DNA of 64,000 nt from Telmatactis stephensoni (lineage: Eukaryota; Cnidaria; Anthozoa; Actiniaria; Isophelliidae). Where the stretch lies: contig JALIZF010001617.1 of the NCBI GenBank assembly GCA_029948255.1, positions 1-64,000 on the forward strand. The letters are read 5' to 3'. Within the stretch, counting starts at the first letter, position 1; every line of letters starts with the position of its first letter. The notes under the pieces are model-generated. The model was not told the DNA's origin and did no database searches. It saw only the letters and a list, made by a program, of their open reading frames with translations. The position numbers were made by a program, and so were the translations under genes. Shown piece after piece: positions 26,401-51,212 of this stretch.

Positions 26401-26882
26401 ACAGATAAATCACCACAAGCAAAGACACAAAGAACTATAGAGTTAATTGTAAACATTACACCAAATGGCGTATTTATTGACCACAAAATTTCGGGGATCT
26501 CAATACCACTTGTCCCCTCTGCAGAGAGGAATAAAAGGCTTAAGTTATAAATAAGACTTCGCGTTAATAAACGTACCTGCCGAGGGCTTCAAAATTTAGT
26601 AAAATTGGGCTCTTATGTGGAGAAGTTGAACGTCGATGTCTTTCATGTTGCTTAGAGAGATAGATCGTGCTGTAGCTCAAAGGCTCAAAGTTCTTGATGT
26701 ATTCCGATAATGGTCGTTCTGTGGGCAAAAAATCGTTGAATAAAGAAATCAAGAGTACATGAGATAATTTCTGTGGTCTTAAATTGATGATCACCGAATA
26801 AAATTACGTTCAACTTACCATTTGTTCCGTCTGTTCTCAACACAACCAAACTGGACACAACGCAGATTGTGAGCCAAAACAT
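14205..26882 (-). CDS. ADAM10: ADAM10 (Kuzbanian) metalloprotease, complete, 14 exons
   Basis: Membrane-anchored zinc sheddase that cuts Notch, cadherins and other surface proteins. Coding exons, 5' to 3': 26882-26819, 26718-26577, 25612-25506, 23013-22655, 21804-21672, 20700-20485, 20020-19863, 19437-19266, 18592-18433, 17484-17356, 16898-16814, 16503-16360, 15199-14986, 14437-14205. All borders are GT/AG and every phase joins, giving 771 residues (human 748). Order: signal peptide (1-20), prodomain with cysteine switch SGCG (C166), furin site RYRR (204-207), metalloprotease with [12 protein letters not shown] (H384, E385, H388, H394) and Met-turn M411, disintegrin-like domain (about 455-546), Cys-rich region, one membrane helix (about 678-698) and a basic, Pro-rich tail. 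The lack of EGF repeats and the match through every domain place it with ADAM10, not ADAM17. The introns carry SINEs and MITEs. Confidence 0.96.
14986..15199 (-). CDS. ADAM10: ADAM10 exon 13, stalk and transmembrane helix
   Basis: Encodes residues 624-694 with the conserved block [11 protein letters not shown] and KVDADGPL, then a charged stalk and the membrane helix starting at [11 protein letters not shown]. The reading passes phase 1 into the last exon, giving [15 protein letters not shown], a near match to the juxtamembrane region of other ADAM10 proteins. Confidence 0.95.
15243..15370 (+). mobile_element. tRNA-derived SINE head
   Basis: A tRNA-like head has an A-box-like tggcacagttggttagagc and a B-box-like tagtttgatcccc, then a short body and an a-rich run at 15361-15370. 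It lies antisense in ADAM10 intron 12. It resembles the units at 17088 and 38436. Confidence 0.7.
16221..16345 (+). mobile_element. possible 3' tail of a LINE or SINE
   Basis: The end reads aataaagttattgtattgtatt, a polyadenylation-like signal followed by an attgt microsatellite of the type that ends CR1/L2-like LINEs and their partner SINEs. The LINE at 48113-50590 has the same attgt tail on the other strand. It lies just inside the donor of ADAM10 exon 12. Confidence 0.3.
16606..16740. repeat. purine tract followed by pyrimidine tract
   Basis: About 75 bp of g/a-rich sequence (gggaagaagg type) is followed within 20 bases by a c/t-rich tract (ctttcctctcccttt). The two are roughly complementary when folded, so a hairpin or triplex is possible. 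It fills the middle of ADAM10 intron 11. Confidence 0.6.
17088..17340 (+). mobile_element. degenerate SINE in ADAM10 intron 10
   Basis: The head gcaagggtagcagagtgatcaaagc is a decayed version of the tRNA-like head at 38436, followed by gacagggcatcacctgacttgag, which matches that SINE's body. The 3' part (gtgtgtgagagtat...ttagtacgcaagtgctggaagac) matches the 81-bp unit repeated at 41275-41518, which links that tandem array to this SINE family. Confidence 0.6.
18781..19193. mobile_element. Tigger-like non-autonomous element with partial duplication
   Basis: The ends tacagtgaactc (19002) and gagttcactgta (19182-19193), with repeated acctctctaaga/ggtggacatcc motifs between, resemble the termini and body of mariner/Tigger-type elements. 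About 150 bp including the left end and flank is duplicated (18781-18930 and 18931-19080). It sits in ADAM10 intron 8. Confidence 0.55.
19266..20020 (-). CDS. ADAM10: ADAM10 exons 7-8, zinc-binding core split by an intron
   Basis: Exon 7 (20020-19863) ends at [10 protein letters not shown] and exon 8 (19437-19266) begins with HDSTAAC, so the intron separates the third zinc histidine (H394) from the first two (H384, H388). Exon 8 also carries the Met-turn NYIMFARAT. The 425-bp intron holds a fold-back hairpin (19505-19622) and a tract that is pyrimidine-rich on the sense strand. Confidence 0.93.
19505..19622. mobile_element. fold-back hairpin in ADAM10 intron 7
   Basis: Arms cttggggtttcccggggtct... 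and ...agacccagggaaaccccaag are inverted repeats of about 45 bp around a short loop. Non-coding. Confidence 0.75.
19676..19850. repeat. purine microsatellite (ggaa)n
   Basis: g/a-rich on the plus strand, so pyrimidine-rich on the ADAM10 sense strand; ggaagga-type units with some ggcagg interruptions at the right. Open frames across it are artefacts. Confidence 0.85.
21106..21366. mobile_element. MITE with 41-bp perfect terminal inverted repeats
   Basis: Bases 21106-21146 and 21326-21366 are exact reverse complements (ttacagtcaaactaag... and ...cttagtttgactgtaa). The 179-bp interior is non-coding. It lies in ADAM10 intron 5. The perfect termini suggest a fairly young insertion. Confidence 0.88.
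22490..22585. mobile_element. short fold-back hairpin
   Basis: Arms gggtggagctcatgcaaatg and catttgcataagctccatcc, extended to about 28 bp, surround a 40-bp loop. In ADAM10 intron 4. Confidence 0.7.
22655..23013 (-). CDS. ADAM10: ADAM10 exon 4, prodomain and furin site
   Basis: The largest ADAM10 exon (359 bp) encodes residues 105-224. It carries the conserved PFHSVI and YPHKYG blocks, the cysteine-switch Cys in SGCG that ligates zinc in the zymogen, and RYRR, the furin-type cleavage site that releases the mature enzyme. The mature N-terminus leads into KTCILYMQ, the first strand of the catalytic domain. Confidence 0.95.
23879..24280. mobile_element. MITE with long imperfect inverted repeats
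   Basis: Inner arms (agtttgtctaaacaaacaac / gttgtttgtctagacaaact) and outer arms (acattttcgagct...gtgaac / attcacaaagcttgaaaatg) are mutually inverted, defining about 400 bp. In ADAM10 intron 3. Confidence 0.65.
26819..26882 (-). CDS. ADAM10: ADAM10 exon 1, start codon and signal peptide
   Basis: The ATG at 26882-26880 opens MFWLTIC...; the hydrophobic stretch to about residue 16, followed by polar residues, is a typical signal peptide. A consensus donor (GTAAGT) follows at phase 1. An in-frame TTG lies two codons upstream, but the ATG is the better start. Promoter elements were not resolved. Confidence 0.85.
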
Positions 26883-28133
26883 ACCCAAAAAACGTCCTCT
26901 CGGATCCCTACAGAGGAATATAGCAAGCTAACAGATAGAGAATACTTTAAAGAAAGGATATGCTGTTGTATATTGATGAAAATTTCAAGTACTAGCTAAG
27001 AAAAAGCCATAAATAGATGAACATAAACTTTGACAAAACCAACTATAGTACTTCCACCCGTCTTTGCCTGTATTCCTGTACTGCGCATGTCCAAAGCCCT
27101 AGGCACCTTTCAACGATGACGTCATATCGACTTACAATCGACGACTTTCGCTTCTTTTGTCATATTTTTCGAAAATGAAACCCAGATGAAAACTTATATC
27201 GTATAGTCTGTATTAAAGGAATAGTATATCGATATTTTGATGGAAATTTGATGATTTTAATTAAGAGTTAATGATTATTTAGAATAGCCATGACGTTTGC
27301 GTGACGTCTTTTGGTCACGCTTGTATTTCCTCTTTGTTGCTAGGCCACGAAGGATCAATATTTGATAAAAATTCAATCACACTTGTACAATTTGCTTCGT
27401 GATCACGAAATCAATAGGTAGTGCAAAGGAATTCAATGAAGAGATGAACGAACTCTCGGGAAATTTGGTAGATATTTTGTTTGTATTGGCTCGACGATAT
27501 TAGTAAAACATAGTTTATTACAGACCGATATATTTGGGTAGTTTTCGCATGCTTGGTTGACCTACCGACCACACAACTTAAACCACTCAAGCACTTTTCA
27601 AGTGATGTCATTTCAAATTGATAGATAGCTAAACACAATTTTTTTTCAAGTTATGAAAGTAGATAAAATGTAGTTCTTAACCTAGAGACCTTCGGCTGAA
27701 TCATGCATATTCAGTTTCCACAACCAGTGAAACTCGAGAGTAATATTAAATGACAGAACAATAAAATGCCTTCGCAGTGACGTCGTGGAATGGGAGTTAT
27801 TTTTATGGGGTAAAAGATGGATAGGAAAAGGGATTTATGGCATATGGGAATCTAGGGATTTATGAATGCAATAGAAGGCAGTAGAAGGCAAGAATGGAAA
27901 ATCTAAAGGTACGAAGGTGTGGTGGTGGTGGGGGGGGGGGGGGGAGGGAGGGGAGGGGGGAGGGGGTTGGAGGAGAATGAAGATAAATAAGCTTAAATAA
28001 TGACAGCTGTTTTACTGACGATCAAGTATCAACAATGACCACTTGAGATCAGTAAACCATGCCAGCAGCACAATTAATTTTTTGATATTTTGAAATTTCA
28101 GTTGCGCGCTGCAATTACTAATTACATTAGATT

Positions 28134-28316
28134 TGAGAGGCTGCTTTATCAATGACGAGGCGACCAAATGACATATCATTATTCAACCTAACGGGTTTAA
28201 AAATTCTCTCTCGATTCCCTTTCTATTTGAGAGGCTGCTTTATCAATGACGAGGCGACCAATTAAATGACGTCATTAAACCTGACGGGTTTAAAAATTCT
28301 CTCTCGATTCCCTGTT
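28134..28316. repeat. tandem duplication, about 86 bp x 2
   Basis: gagaggctgctttatcaatg, acgaggcgacca and aaaattctctctcgattccc occur twice in order, about 89 bp apart. The phrase acgaggcgaccaaat also occurs at 16-30, just before the first ATG of the window, so it belongs to a dispersed repeat. Confidence 0.8.
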
Positions 28317-28918
28317 TGGCGCGCGTGGCCTCTAAAAAATGAAGTGGGCTTGCTCGGTTTGCCCACTTTGCCGAGCCGGAAACACAAACTATTTGGTCGT
28401 TGCAATCATACTTATGGGAAACGTTAACGGGGACGAGCCCGGTAAGCCGAGATCCCGGCAACGGCGTTGCCGTCATCTCGGCTAAGCGTGCTGAAATTTT
28501 TTCCAGATAATCGCGTTAAGCGGGTCAGCCCGGTAAAGGACGTCGGCTTTGCTCAGTACACATGACCGGGTTTTATACAGCCCGCGCTGGCCCTCGACAA
28601 ACTAAGCCAGCTCGCTCTACCGGGCCAGTCGACTTCATATAATCAAGCCTTAAGTATCGGACACTCGTTTGGTTTCTTTCTGGGAAAAGAAACCTGTATC
28701 CACAAGGAACAACATACTGTATCATTATATGATGGGCTACCTGTGGTATTAGTCTTTAGTGGCAATCACTGGGTTCTAAAAATATACGGAAGGCAAACCT
28801 TTCCTTATTTATGAGGATATGAAAAATAAAATAATGAAAACAAGATAATAAAACAATATATGCGAAGCAATAAAATAAAATAAAAGAATCAAACAAAATA
28901 ACGTACTTATTTGACATC

Positions 28919-28924
28919 TTTATT
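28919..28924 (-). terminator. candidate polyadenylation signal for the GH31 gene
   Basis: AATAAA on the minus strand, 263 bases beyond the stop codon at 29187. It is the first canonical hexamer I noticed downstream of the stop; not proven. Confidence 0.35.
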
Positions 28925-29186
28925 CGTTGATTTCTACAAAAATACAAAAATACAAGCAGGATATTTTTTGTCTCTATTTTTAACACCTCAATCTCATATC
29001 GTTTCTATTCGTTTTTTCTACTTATTCCATTTCCATTTTTCATTTTTTGATCTTTTGTGATTCTATCAACCCCTATAATTTTTTTCCTATACATTTCTTT
29101 ATATTTTCTATGTGATACTCAGCAATTTACTGCTAATTTCCTTGCAATTTGACATCAGACTTCCTAACTATTGTTCTTTACTTTCT

Positions 29187-43778
<14,592 letters not shown>

Positions 43779-43861
43779 TTATATAGAATGAACGGAATAT
43801 GCGAAAATATCGAGATAATAATAATAAAGAAATAAAGAAATAAAGCAAAAAGAAAAAAAAA

Positions 43862-44287
43862 TTACAAAATAACAGTTTCAACCACGTTAGATTTACAAGC
43901 TCTCGAACAGATCATCCATTAATAGGACAAGTGAAGATGTGGTTAATAATGGTAATAGAACTGAGTGGAGTGCAATTTGGGCTGAAATCACAAGAGTGAT
44001 TACAAAATTGCACGACCGCGTAGCGGGAGTGCAATTTGTTAATCACGAGTGTGATTTCAGCCCAAAATTGCACGACACGAAGTTCTATTACCTATTAATC
44101 ATATTCATTTTGAAATCACAATAAAGATTCAAACTCTTTTATCAGGCTGCAGTTCCAAAACAAAATGATGCTATTAATGATTCAAAATAGTGCGATTAAT
44201 GCTTAAATCGCACACTTTTTAACCAATCAGATTGCAGAATTTGTGAGTGATTTCAAAATGGATATGATTAAAACTGTTATTTTGTAA
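43862..44287. mobile_element. MITE, 17-bp terminal inverted repeats
   Basis: Bases 43862-43878 (ttacaaaataacagttt) and 44271-44287 are exact inverted copies. Inside is a second hairpin (ggtaatagaact...tgcaattttgggctgaaatcac type, 43949-44092). It lies 140 bp upstream of the first visible GH31 exon. Confidence 0.8.
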
Positions 44288-44802
44288 AATGGATACGCTG
44301 CTTTGTGTGATTATAAAAAGTACCCTTCTAAATAAACCATTCCAAAGTTGAGAATTTTAGGGTTAAAACTGATAATTTTAAAAGTGGTGCTATTTTCATT
44401 TGCCCTAAAAATGTCAAAGTCAGAATTTCTCGGAGTTAAGGCTCCTCTCAGTACACGAGCATATATTATCTGTCATACACGAAATTTGGTCAAAAATTTC
44501 TAAGCCATACGATCCAAAAATTAAAGGCGCTCAAAGAGCTCATGTGGTTACTCCAATTTTTTAATATTTAGTTGCAAATAGTTGTACTCTGGCTACGGGA
44601 GTAGCTACAATCCCCGCCAATGGCGAAGTAGCTCGTGGATTGACCGAAATGACCACAGGAAGCCCAAACAATATATTTTAGTAAAATAACGAGTTTTCAT
44701 TTGAAGACAAAAATCTAAATCAATAAATCAATAATTTTTTTAGCGAAAACAGAGTCATTAGCTATAAAAGAAAAAAAAATGTGTGAAAAAAAAGTGAAAA
44801 AA

Positions 44803-44905
44803 AAAATCAATCACCGTCGTGGCCGTGGCTCGAACCCTAGACCTTTCGCTTGGGAATCCATGGTTTATCCACTCGACCATGCAGAAGTTACACGTTTTCG
44901 GATAG
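44803..44905 (-). mobile_element. tRNA-like SINE head or tRNA pseudogene
   Basis: On the minus strand: cttctgcatggtcgagtgga (A box) and ggtctagggttcgagccacg (B box) with the usual spacing. It is Ser/Leu-tRNA-like in the D arm, but the acceptor stem does not close cleanly. A tRNA gene cannot be excluded without folding software. Confidence 0.5.
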
Positions 44906-47900
44906 TGAATTTTAGTATATTTATTGTCAGTGTGTTTACAATACAAATGCAAAAATGCTTCTTTCTAAAATGTCGCTATAAATATAAAAGAAATTGCTTC
45001 ATAAAACACTAATCCAATAAACTAACTCAATATCCCTTTCTGTTGCTGTTTTCGGCTAGCGGACTCGATGGTGGCCTTCACGGCGCTCGGGACGGCGGCT
45101 TTCAGTCCTTTCAAAATGCCGAGTCTTCGTTTGTTTATCTTCTTTGACTCTTGTCAGTGATGATAGAGTACGAACACTAAAAGCTTGGTTGACTTTGATG
45201 TTGGAGTGAAAAAGATTTTTGTTGCTGGCTTCTCCTTTAATAACGTCTGTAATTTTTCGTGTGTATCAGTGGACATGTCTGAGAGTGCTTATTCAGTCAC
45301 GCTATATATGTTCCATGTTCAGTTTGTATCAATTCTAGAGCATGTGTTCTCCGACACGTTTATCTGCCTTTTAGTAACGACAGTAAAATTCATTGATTTT
45401 CCTTCTAGCTAGCTATTTTGAAACATATGTTTTCTGTGTTATCCAGAAGATGGGCATCGGAAGATCGGACCGATCTCGGAAAAGAGTCGGGCGTTCGGGT
45501 GTTACAGACTTCCACCCTTACATCGCGCCATAGCATAGTGGTACTCCGTCCTTTAGACGGGAGTAACCACAAAAATTGTCAAAAGAAAATTTATTATTTG
45601 ATTTTGACTTTCATTAATGAAACGAAGACCTCAGTATCTTAGGAAAATCCCCAAAGCCACTTTTAGTACTTTTAATATAAAAATAACAAAATACTAGATA
45701 AACTTTCATGGATAGCTACGTAAGATTTAACTAAATGATAATTTCTGCAGATGGCAAAATGTTACATACGCGATACGACTCAGCGTGACTTCTAACGGCA
45801 ACTGATATATTACACGAGAATCGGCATGAAACATAAAAAATTCAATTTGTCCAAATATTCAATATGATTCATGCCTTTCAAAATTGACGGCTGTGTCAAC
45901 GGCTATTCTTCAACAAAAATATACGTTTAGGATACGTTCTTGAATTCGATGTTTTATTTTTTTGTTTCTTTCTTTGTTTTTGAAAAGCGAAAAGCTCAAA
46001 AGTTTAGGCTATCATCTGTCAATTGCTGAAAGAAGATTTTTTGGGGTTTTGTCGGTGAATTGCACCGAACGCCAATACTTCTTCGCTCAGAAAACACTTT
46101 ATTGGAGGTACGTAAAAAGTCAATAGTACATTCTTTAAACATCTGATTTTGAGCCTGAATCTTCGTTTCAATAAAGAAAGTAATCAAATTCAAAAAACAA
46201 AAACAAAAAACAAACCAAAAAAAAAAAAAGAGAAAGAAAGAAAGAAAGAAAGCCATTAATGGACTCTAGGGGGCACGCTTGACCTGGTTTGACAGACTGT
46301 TTTGCTGCTAGATATTTTCGAAGTAATAGTTACTCGCTAAAATTTACCGTGTAAGCTCCGCTAGTGCAAGAGATATCAAGCTCTTAAGGTGGTGTTACAC
46401 GAGACAATTTACAACAACGATTTTCCGCGCAACAATATTGCACCAAAATTGTTGTTGTCACAGGGGTTATTACACGAAACGATTTTATTTCCTTTCAACA
46501 TCAGCATGCGTGACGCATGGGACAGCTCTGTTAGTGCGTTTTGGTTTTACATTTTTGGATACTTGTAAATTTGATTCCCAAAGCGGAATTGGTTTTCCTC
46601 AGATCAAAGCGATAGGTTTTTGCCTATCATTTTACAAAAATACTTGGCAAAAGAGTCAATAGCTTCGTGTTCCAAAAACTATACAGCAAAACTGAATTCT
46701 ACAGGTATTTAGTGAAGATTTATCGATGTTTTCAAAGCCAGAAATTAAGAAAAAAATTGAATTTAAACCGTGAATGGGCGGTTAAAACCCTGAAGTACAA
46801 TTAGCGACATCTAAAAATTGTTCATCCTATACTTCAACGTTGAAGTTATGTACTTCTGGCCGATAATGAATAGCTCGTCTCGCTGAAAATGCACTGTCTA
46901 CAGATGCAAAAAATACGTCCTAGCCTAGTTTTGTTATGTCACTTTTGCTTATTGTATATTATTGTTGTCTTCAGCCAATTTGCGTCAAACCTCAAAAATT
47001 TAAACTATAGTGCCAGCGAATTTCAGTATTAGTCGGATCATTCTGTTTGTTTGTTTGTTAATTTATTTGAATGCTTTTATGTTTGTCTGTTTGTTCGTTC
47101 AGTGGGTTTTTTTTTTCGCTTTTTGTTTTGTTTTGTTTTGTTATTTTTGTTTTTTCACGTCCCTATACTTATCTCCAGACTCGAAAACTTCAGTTCTCGA
47201 TCCGTGATCCCATTTTAAATTAGTTTTCGATCCGTAATTCCATTAGCTGAAAAAAAAAAAATTAAATAATTTGTATACAAAAAATGTATACAGGTGGAAC
47301 CAAAAAGACTTCGATAGAAATCATTCGACAAAAGCGGGAATGGCAAACCTGAATTGTTTGTTATTAGAAAAAGAGGCTCACAAAAATCGAATATCGTATT
47401 ATTATGTTGTGAACAACACATCGATCGGAAGAGAGCGAGTCCAAAACAGACAGATGATTAATATACTGAGACATTGATTAGTACTAATGTATGTATAAGG
47501 TAAACATCCATTTGGAAAAATTAATAACAGATCTTTCGTTAGATGGATATCTGACATAAAATTACGATCGACCTTTCTGAAACGCATCTGAAGAGGGTCA
47601 TTTATAAAAAAGCTCAAGAAGATCACTTTATTTGCTTCAGAGAAAACTACATATGTTTGGTATCAGGTAGCAGTGGAAGAGCTGGCGTTTTCGTTGAGAA
47701 TTTGGTATACTTAAACAAATTATCTATTCTAAATATCTGACAGTTCATCCCTTGCGTCATGTCACTGTGAAAATGTCACAAAGGTCTTACGTTTTTGGTG
47801 ACTGTATTGACAGCTGACAAAAATGTTAGCATATGAAAATAATCTAAATTGAAAGTTAAATGACAGTGTAAAACGCCAGGAAGTGAATCGGTTAAGGCAA

Positions 47901-48112
47901 GATTTTATCGACGAATTTTTCTATAAATTTGCATATAGGTTGTTTTTGAGTTGGGAACAACAAAAATAAAGCAAATGTGTTAGCTTCGATGCTATGATAG
48001 CTTGAAAACGGCACTCTCCAGCCATTTTGAACGAAAACAACAGATCTCAAAGTTTAAACTCTAGTTGACTGCAAGTGTTTGTAATAAGGAAAATTATGCC
48101 TTCGAGACGTAC
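44906..48112. other. 3.2 kb without a recognised gene
   Basis: Nothing here could be assigned to GH31 N-terminal exons or another known gene. A minus-strand stretch at about 45039-45140 reads RRLGILKGLKAAVPSAVKA without stops and is unlike its surroundings in composition. A repeat at about 46385-46490 has ttacacgagacaa/ttacacgaaacga words, and 46690-46870 is related to 62555-62720. Confidence 0.5.
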
Positions 48113-48784
48113 TCAAGAAACAATACAATACAATACAATGATTTTATTTGTACCCATATTATATTATTTACACAAATTAAATATCTACATATAAACAAAT
48201 ATAATAGTACAAATATGAAAATTGAATAGGAAAAAATGGATACAATAATATTAATGTTAAATTACTATAATAGAAAGAACAGAAAATCAGAGAAGAGAAG
48301 AAAAAGAAAACCAATTAAATTAGTGCAGGTTAATAATTATGCATTAAATTTTCTCTAAGTTTAGTCTTGAACGTCTTACGATTGAATGTTTTGAAAGTCT
48401 CATCTAGATTATTCCATACAGATGGTCCTTGGAAACGAATTGAAATTTTGCATAGTTTGTCCTTGCTCCAGGGAGTTTGTAAGATTTTTTTGATGCTAAT
48501 CTAGTATTATGATGGTGAACATTTTTACTGATAGGAGTGAAAAAAAGATCAAATGGTGGAGGAAGCAAACCTGTGTAGTAATCAAACATAAATACTGCAT
48601 TTGTCATACATATAAGATCAGAGAATTTCATGTTACAAATTTTAAACAAAGAGGATGAATGGTCTCGAAACTTGGAAAATGTAATAATGCGAACAGCCTT
48701 TTTTTGGAGTATGATAATTGGATTTAGAGTAGTAGGGTATGTATTACCCCACACAATAAGACCATAGGTTAGAAAAGGATGAAT

Positions 48785-49022
48785 TAGGCCCAGTTCAGAC
48801 GTCGAACTTTTGCCGCGTCGAATCTAATAGTTGCATTTTGTAGATGAGAAGTGCGGCTTCTGAACCAAATGAATTGGACAGATTTGATTTAAACTGAATT
48901 TTTCAATTTAATACTTAATCAAATCTGTCAAATACAATAGGTTCAGACGCCGCACTTCTCATTTACAAAATGCAACTATTAGATTCGACACGGCAAAAGT
49001 TCGACGTCTGAACTTGGCCTTA
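48785..49022. mobile_element. MITE nested in the LINE
   Basis: The arms of about 82 bp (cagttcagacgtcgaacttt... and ...aaagttcgacgtctgaactt) are near-perfect inverted copies. It interrupts the LINE frame between the KEHI-type region and the following SFLTYGLIVWGNTYP segment. The flanks suggest a TA or TTA target. Confidence 0.88.
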
Positions 49023-49681
49023 ATGAAAAATACAACTGAATGAGATTATTTAAATCTAAATAATGTCGAAGCCTAGATAAGATGCCAATATTCCTTCTAA
49101 TCTTTTTTAATATGTTCCTTCCAGTTCAAGTGTTTGTCTAATGTTACCCCAAGGTATTTCATGTTAGAAGTTTCGACTATATTTCGGTTGTTTATAGTTA
49201 AATTCAAAACAAAGTTACTTCCTTTTTTGGTGAGGATGGAAATTATGTATTTAGTTTTATCCACGTTCAAAGTTCATTTGTTAGTAGCAAGCCATTTGCT
49301 TATTGACCGAAGCTGTTGGTTAATGGTATTTTCTAATGCTACAATATTTTTATCACTGTTAAAAATATTGGCATCATCTGCAAAAAGATGTATATCTAAG
49401 TTATTATGACGGTTTTGGAAGTCATTTATATAAATTAAGAACAGCAGAGGACCTAAAACAGACCCCTGTGGAACACCAGTAGTTATAGTTAGTTCTTTCG
49501 ATTTGGTATTTGCAAGTGAAACAAATTGCCTCCTGTTTGTAAGGTAAGATCTGAACCAATTCTGGGCAATGATACCTCTTATGCCATAATATTCTAGTTT
49601 CTTTAACAGAATAGAGTGATGTACTGTGTCAGAAGCTTTTGTCAGGTCAATAAATAATCCACATGAATACATTCCTTTGTC

Positions 49682-50039
49682 AATGAGCTTTTATCATGTA
49701 ATTCCAAAAGTCACAGTACAGAAATATAATTACCATAGCTGGAAAGAGCATGTCAAAATTAGTAAAACTGTGAAGTTTGAATGAAGTAACTTTCAAACTC
49801 ACGAAGATATGAATTTTCCGAAATCGAAATTTTGTATGAAAACATTCGCTGGTAGGCAAGAGATGCCTACCAGCAAAGGTTTTCTTACAAATTCACACAT
49901 TTCAAAAATTCATATTCTGGCGAGTTTTGGATTAAATTCCTTCAAACTTCACTGTCTTGCTAATTTTAACATGCTCTTTCCAGCTATGGTAATTCTTTTT
50001 CTGTTTTACGAATTTAAAAATACCTGATAAAAGCTCATT
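49682..50039. mobile_element. MITE with aatgagcttttatca termini, copy 2, nested in the LINE
   Basis: Both ends are the inverted aatgagcttttatca. The interior matches 2453-2820 in reverse orientation. It splits the LINE frame between ISLIVDKILST and DKGMYSCGLFIDL, so removing it restores LINE continuity. Confidence 0.88.
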
Positions 50040-50963
50040 GTACTCAGAATTTTATCTACAATTAGGGAAATAGCATGTTCCGTTGAATGACCTGAACGAA
50101 AACCAAACTGTTTTTCAGATAATATTTTGTATTTTTCAATAAAACACATAAGTCTATTGTGCACATAAGTCTATAAGTTTTTCAAGTAATCTATTAAAAA
50201 TAGAAATAAGGGAAATTGGTCGATAATTACCTAAAACTGTTTGAGGTCCTTGTTTGTGAATTGGTATTACTTGTGCTACTTTAAAACAGTCAGGAGCCAC
50301 CCCAGTGTAAAAAGAGCAGTTAAAAAGGATTTCCAAAGGTTTTGATAGGTACTTTTTAGTCAATTTAAGAAGATTTGCTGGAATACTATAAGGTCCAGTT
50401 GTCTTGTTTACATTGAGCTTTTCAATTTCATCTTCTATTTCAGAAGAGGTCACAGGAGACAAGAAGAAACTATTATAAGGTAAAAAGTTAATATAACTCA
50501 GGGGTGACTGCCCAGTATCTCCAATTTAATTGGACAAATTAGTTCCAATATTAGTAAAAAAATCATTAAATGCGTTAGCTATGTTTAATGCACCTGAAAT
50601 CATGCATATGCAAAACAATGCACCTTCACATATTTGTAGAGAATCAGTTAAAATGTGTATAGGTCACGGTGCTAGATTTTCTGTGGTAAGTCTGTGAATA
50701 TTTCAACATCGTGTCCGCCATATTGAAAAATCTAAAACACAGGAAGCCCGATCAATTTTCGGTTTTAGCGCGCGTACGAAAAACATGCGCAGAAGTGATA
50801 TGCACGAATGAGCAAGCCCATAACCTTAAGGAAGGGGTTATCTGTGCTGAATGCTCTTGCAAAAACTGATTTATACAAAATAATGATTAATAACTTTTTT
50901 TGTATTCTTGATCACACGTTTTCCTAAAGAAGAAGAAGTCGATTGAACTGTACCGTCCACAAA

Positions 50964-51132
50964 CAATAGACCTTTTTACCAATATGGCGGCCATCTTGAA
51001 TTCTATTGTTCCAAAAGACATTATGGGATGCCCAGGGTACAAAAATATATTAATTTCCCCCTGGGCATCCCATGATGTCTTTTGAGACAAAAGAATTCAA
51101 GATGGCCGCCATATCGGTAAAAAGGTCTATTG
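50964..51132. mobile_element. fold-back MITE upstream of GPCR copy 1
   Basis: The arms (caatagacctttttacc...gatggcggccat type and inverse), about 65 bp each, surround a short AT-rich loop and include gggatgcccag/ctgggcatccc. It ends 81 bp before the GPCR start codon and could be part of its 5' intron or leader. Confidence 0.8.
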
Positions 51133-51212
51133 TGAATGCATGTAACATTTATTTCAAACAACAAATATTCTTGCTTCCTTTCACTTCAGGGTAGTTGTGC
51201 TTTTGGAGTCCA

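Larger units (their letters stand above)
26890..29186. other. intergenic region between ADAM10 and the GH31 gene
   Basis: No exon is supported. It should contain the ADAM10 promoter and the 3' UTR of the GH31 gene; no core promoter motif could be singled out. It holds a poly-G/purine run (27922-27966), an 86-bp tandem duplication (28134-28316) and a GC-richer stretch to about 28650 with agcccggtaa motifs related to the hairpin at 3201-3341. Confidence 0.6.
48113..50590 (-). mobile_element. 5'-truncated non-LTR retrotransposon (CR1/L2/jockey-like)
   Basis: Minus-strand fragments, in order, give a LINE reverse transcriptase: ANAFNDFFTNIG, KTTGPYSIPANLLK, NYRPISLISIFNRLLEKLI, LSEKQFGFRSGHSTEHA, FIDLTKASDTVHHSIL, TGVPQGSVLGPLLFLIYIND, the catalytic motif LFADDANIF, then GVTLDKHLNWKEHI, a C-terminal region and GPSVWNNLDETF. 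It has frameshifts and stops, lacks the endonuclease part (truncated near 50590) and ends in an attgt microsatellite tail at 48114-48131. Two MITEs are inserted in it (48785-49022, 49682-50039). Dead copy. Confidence 0.92.
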
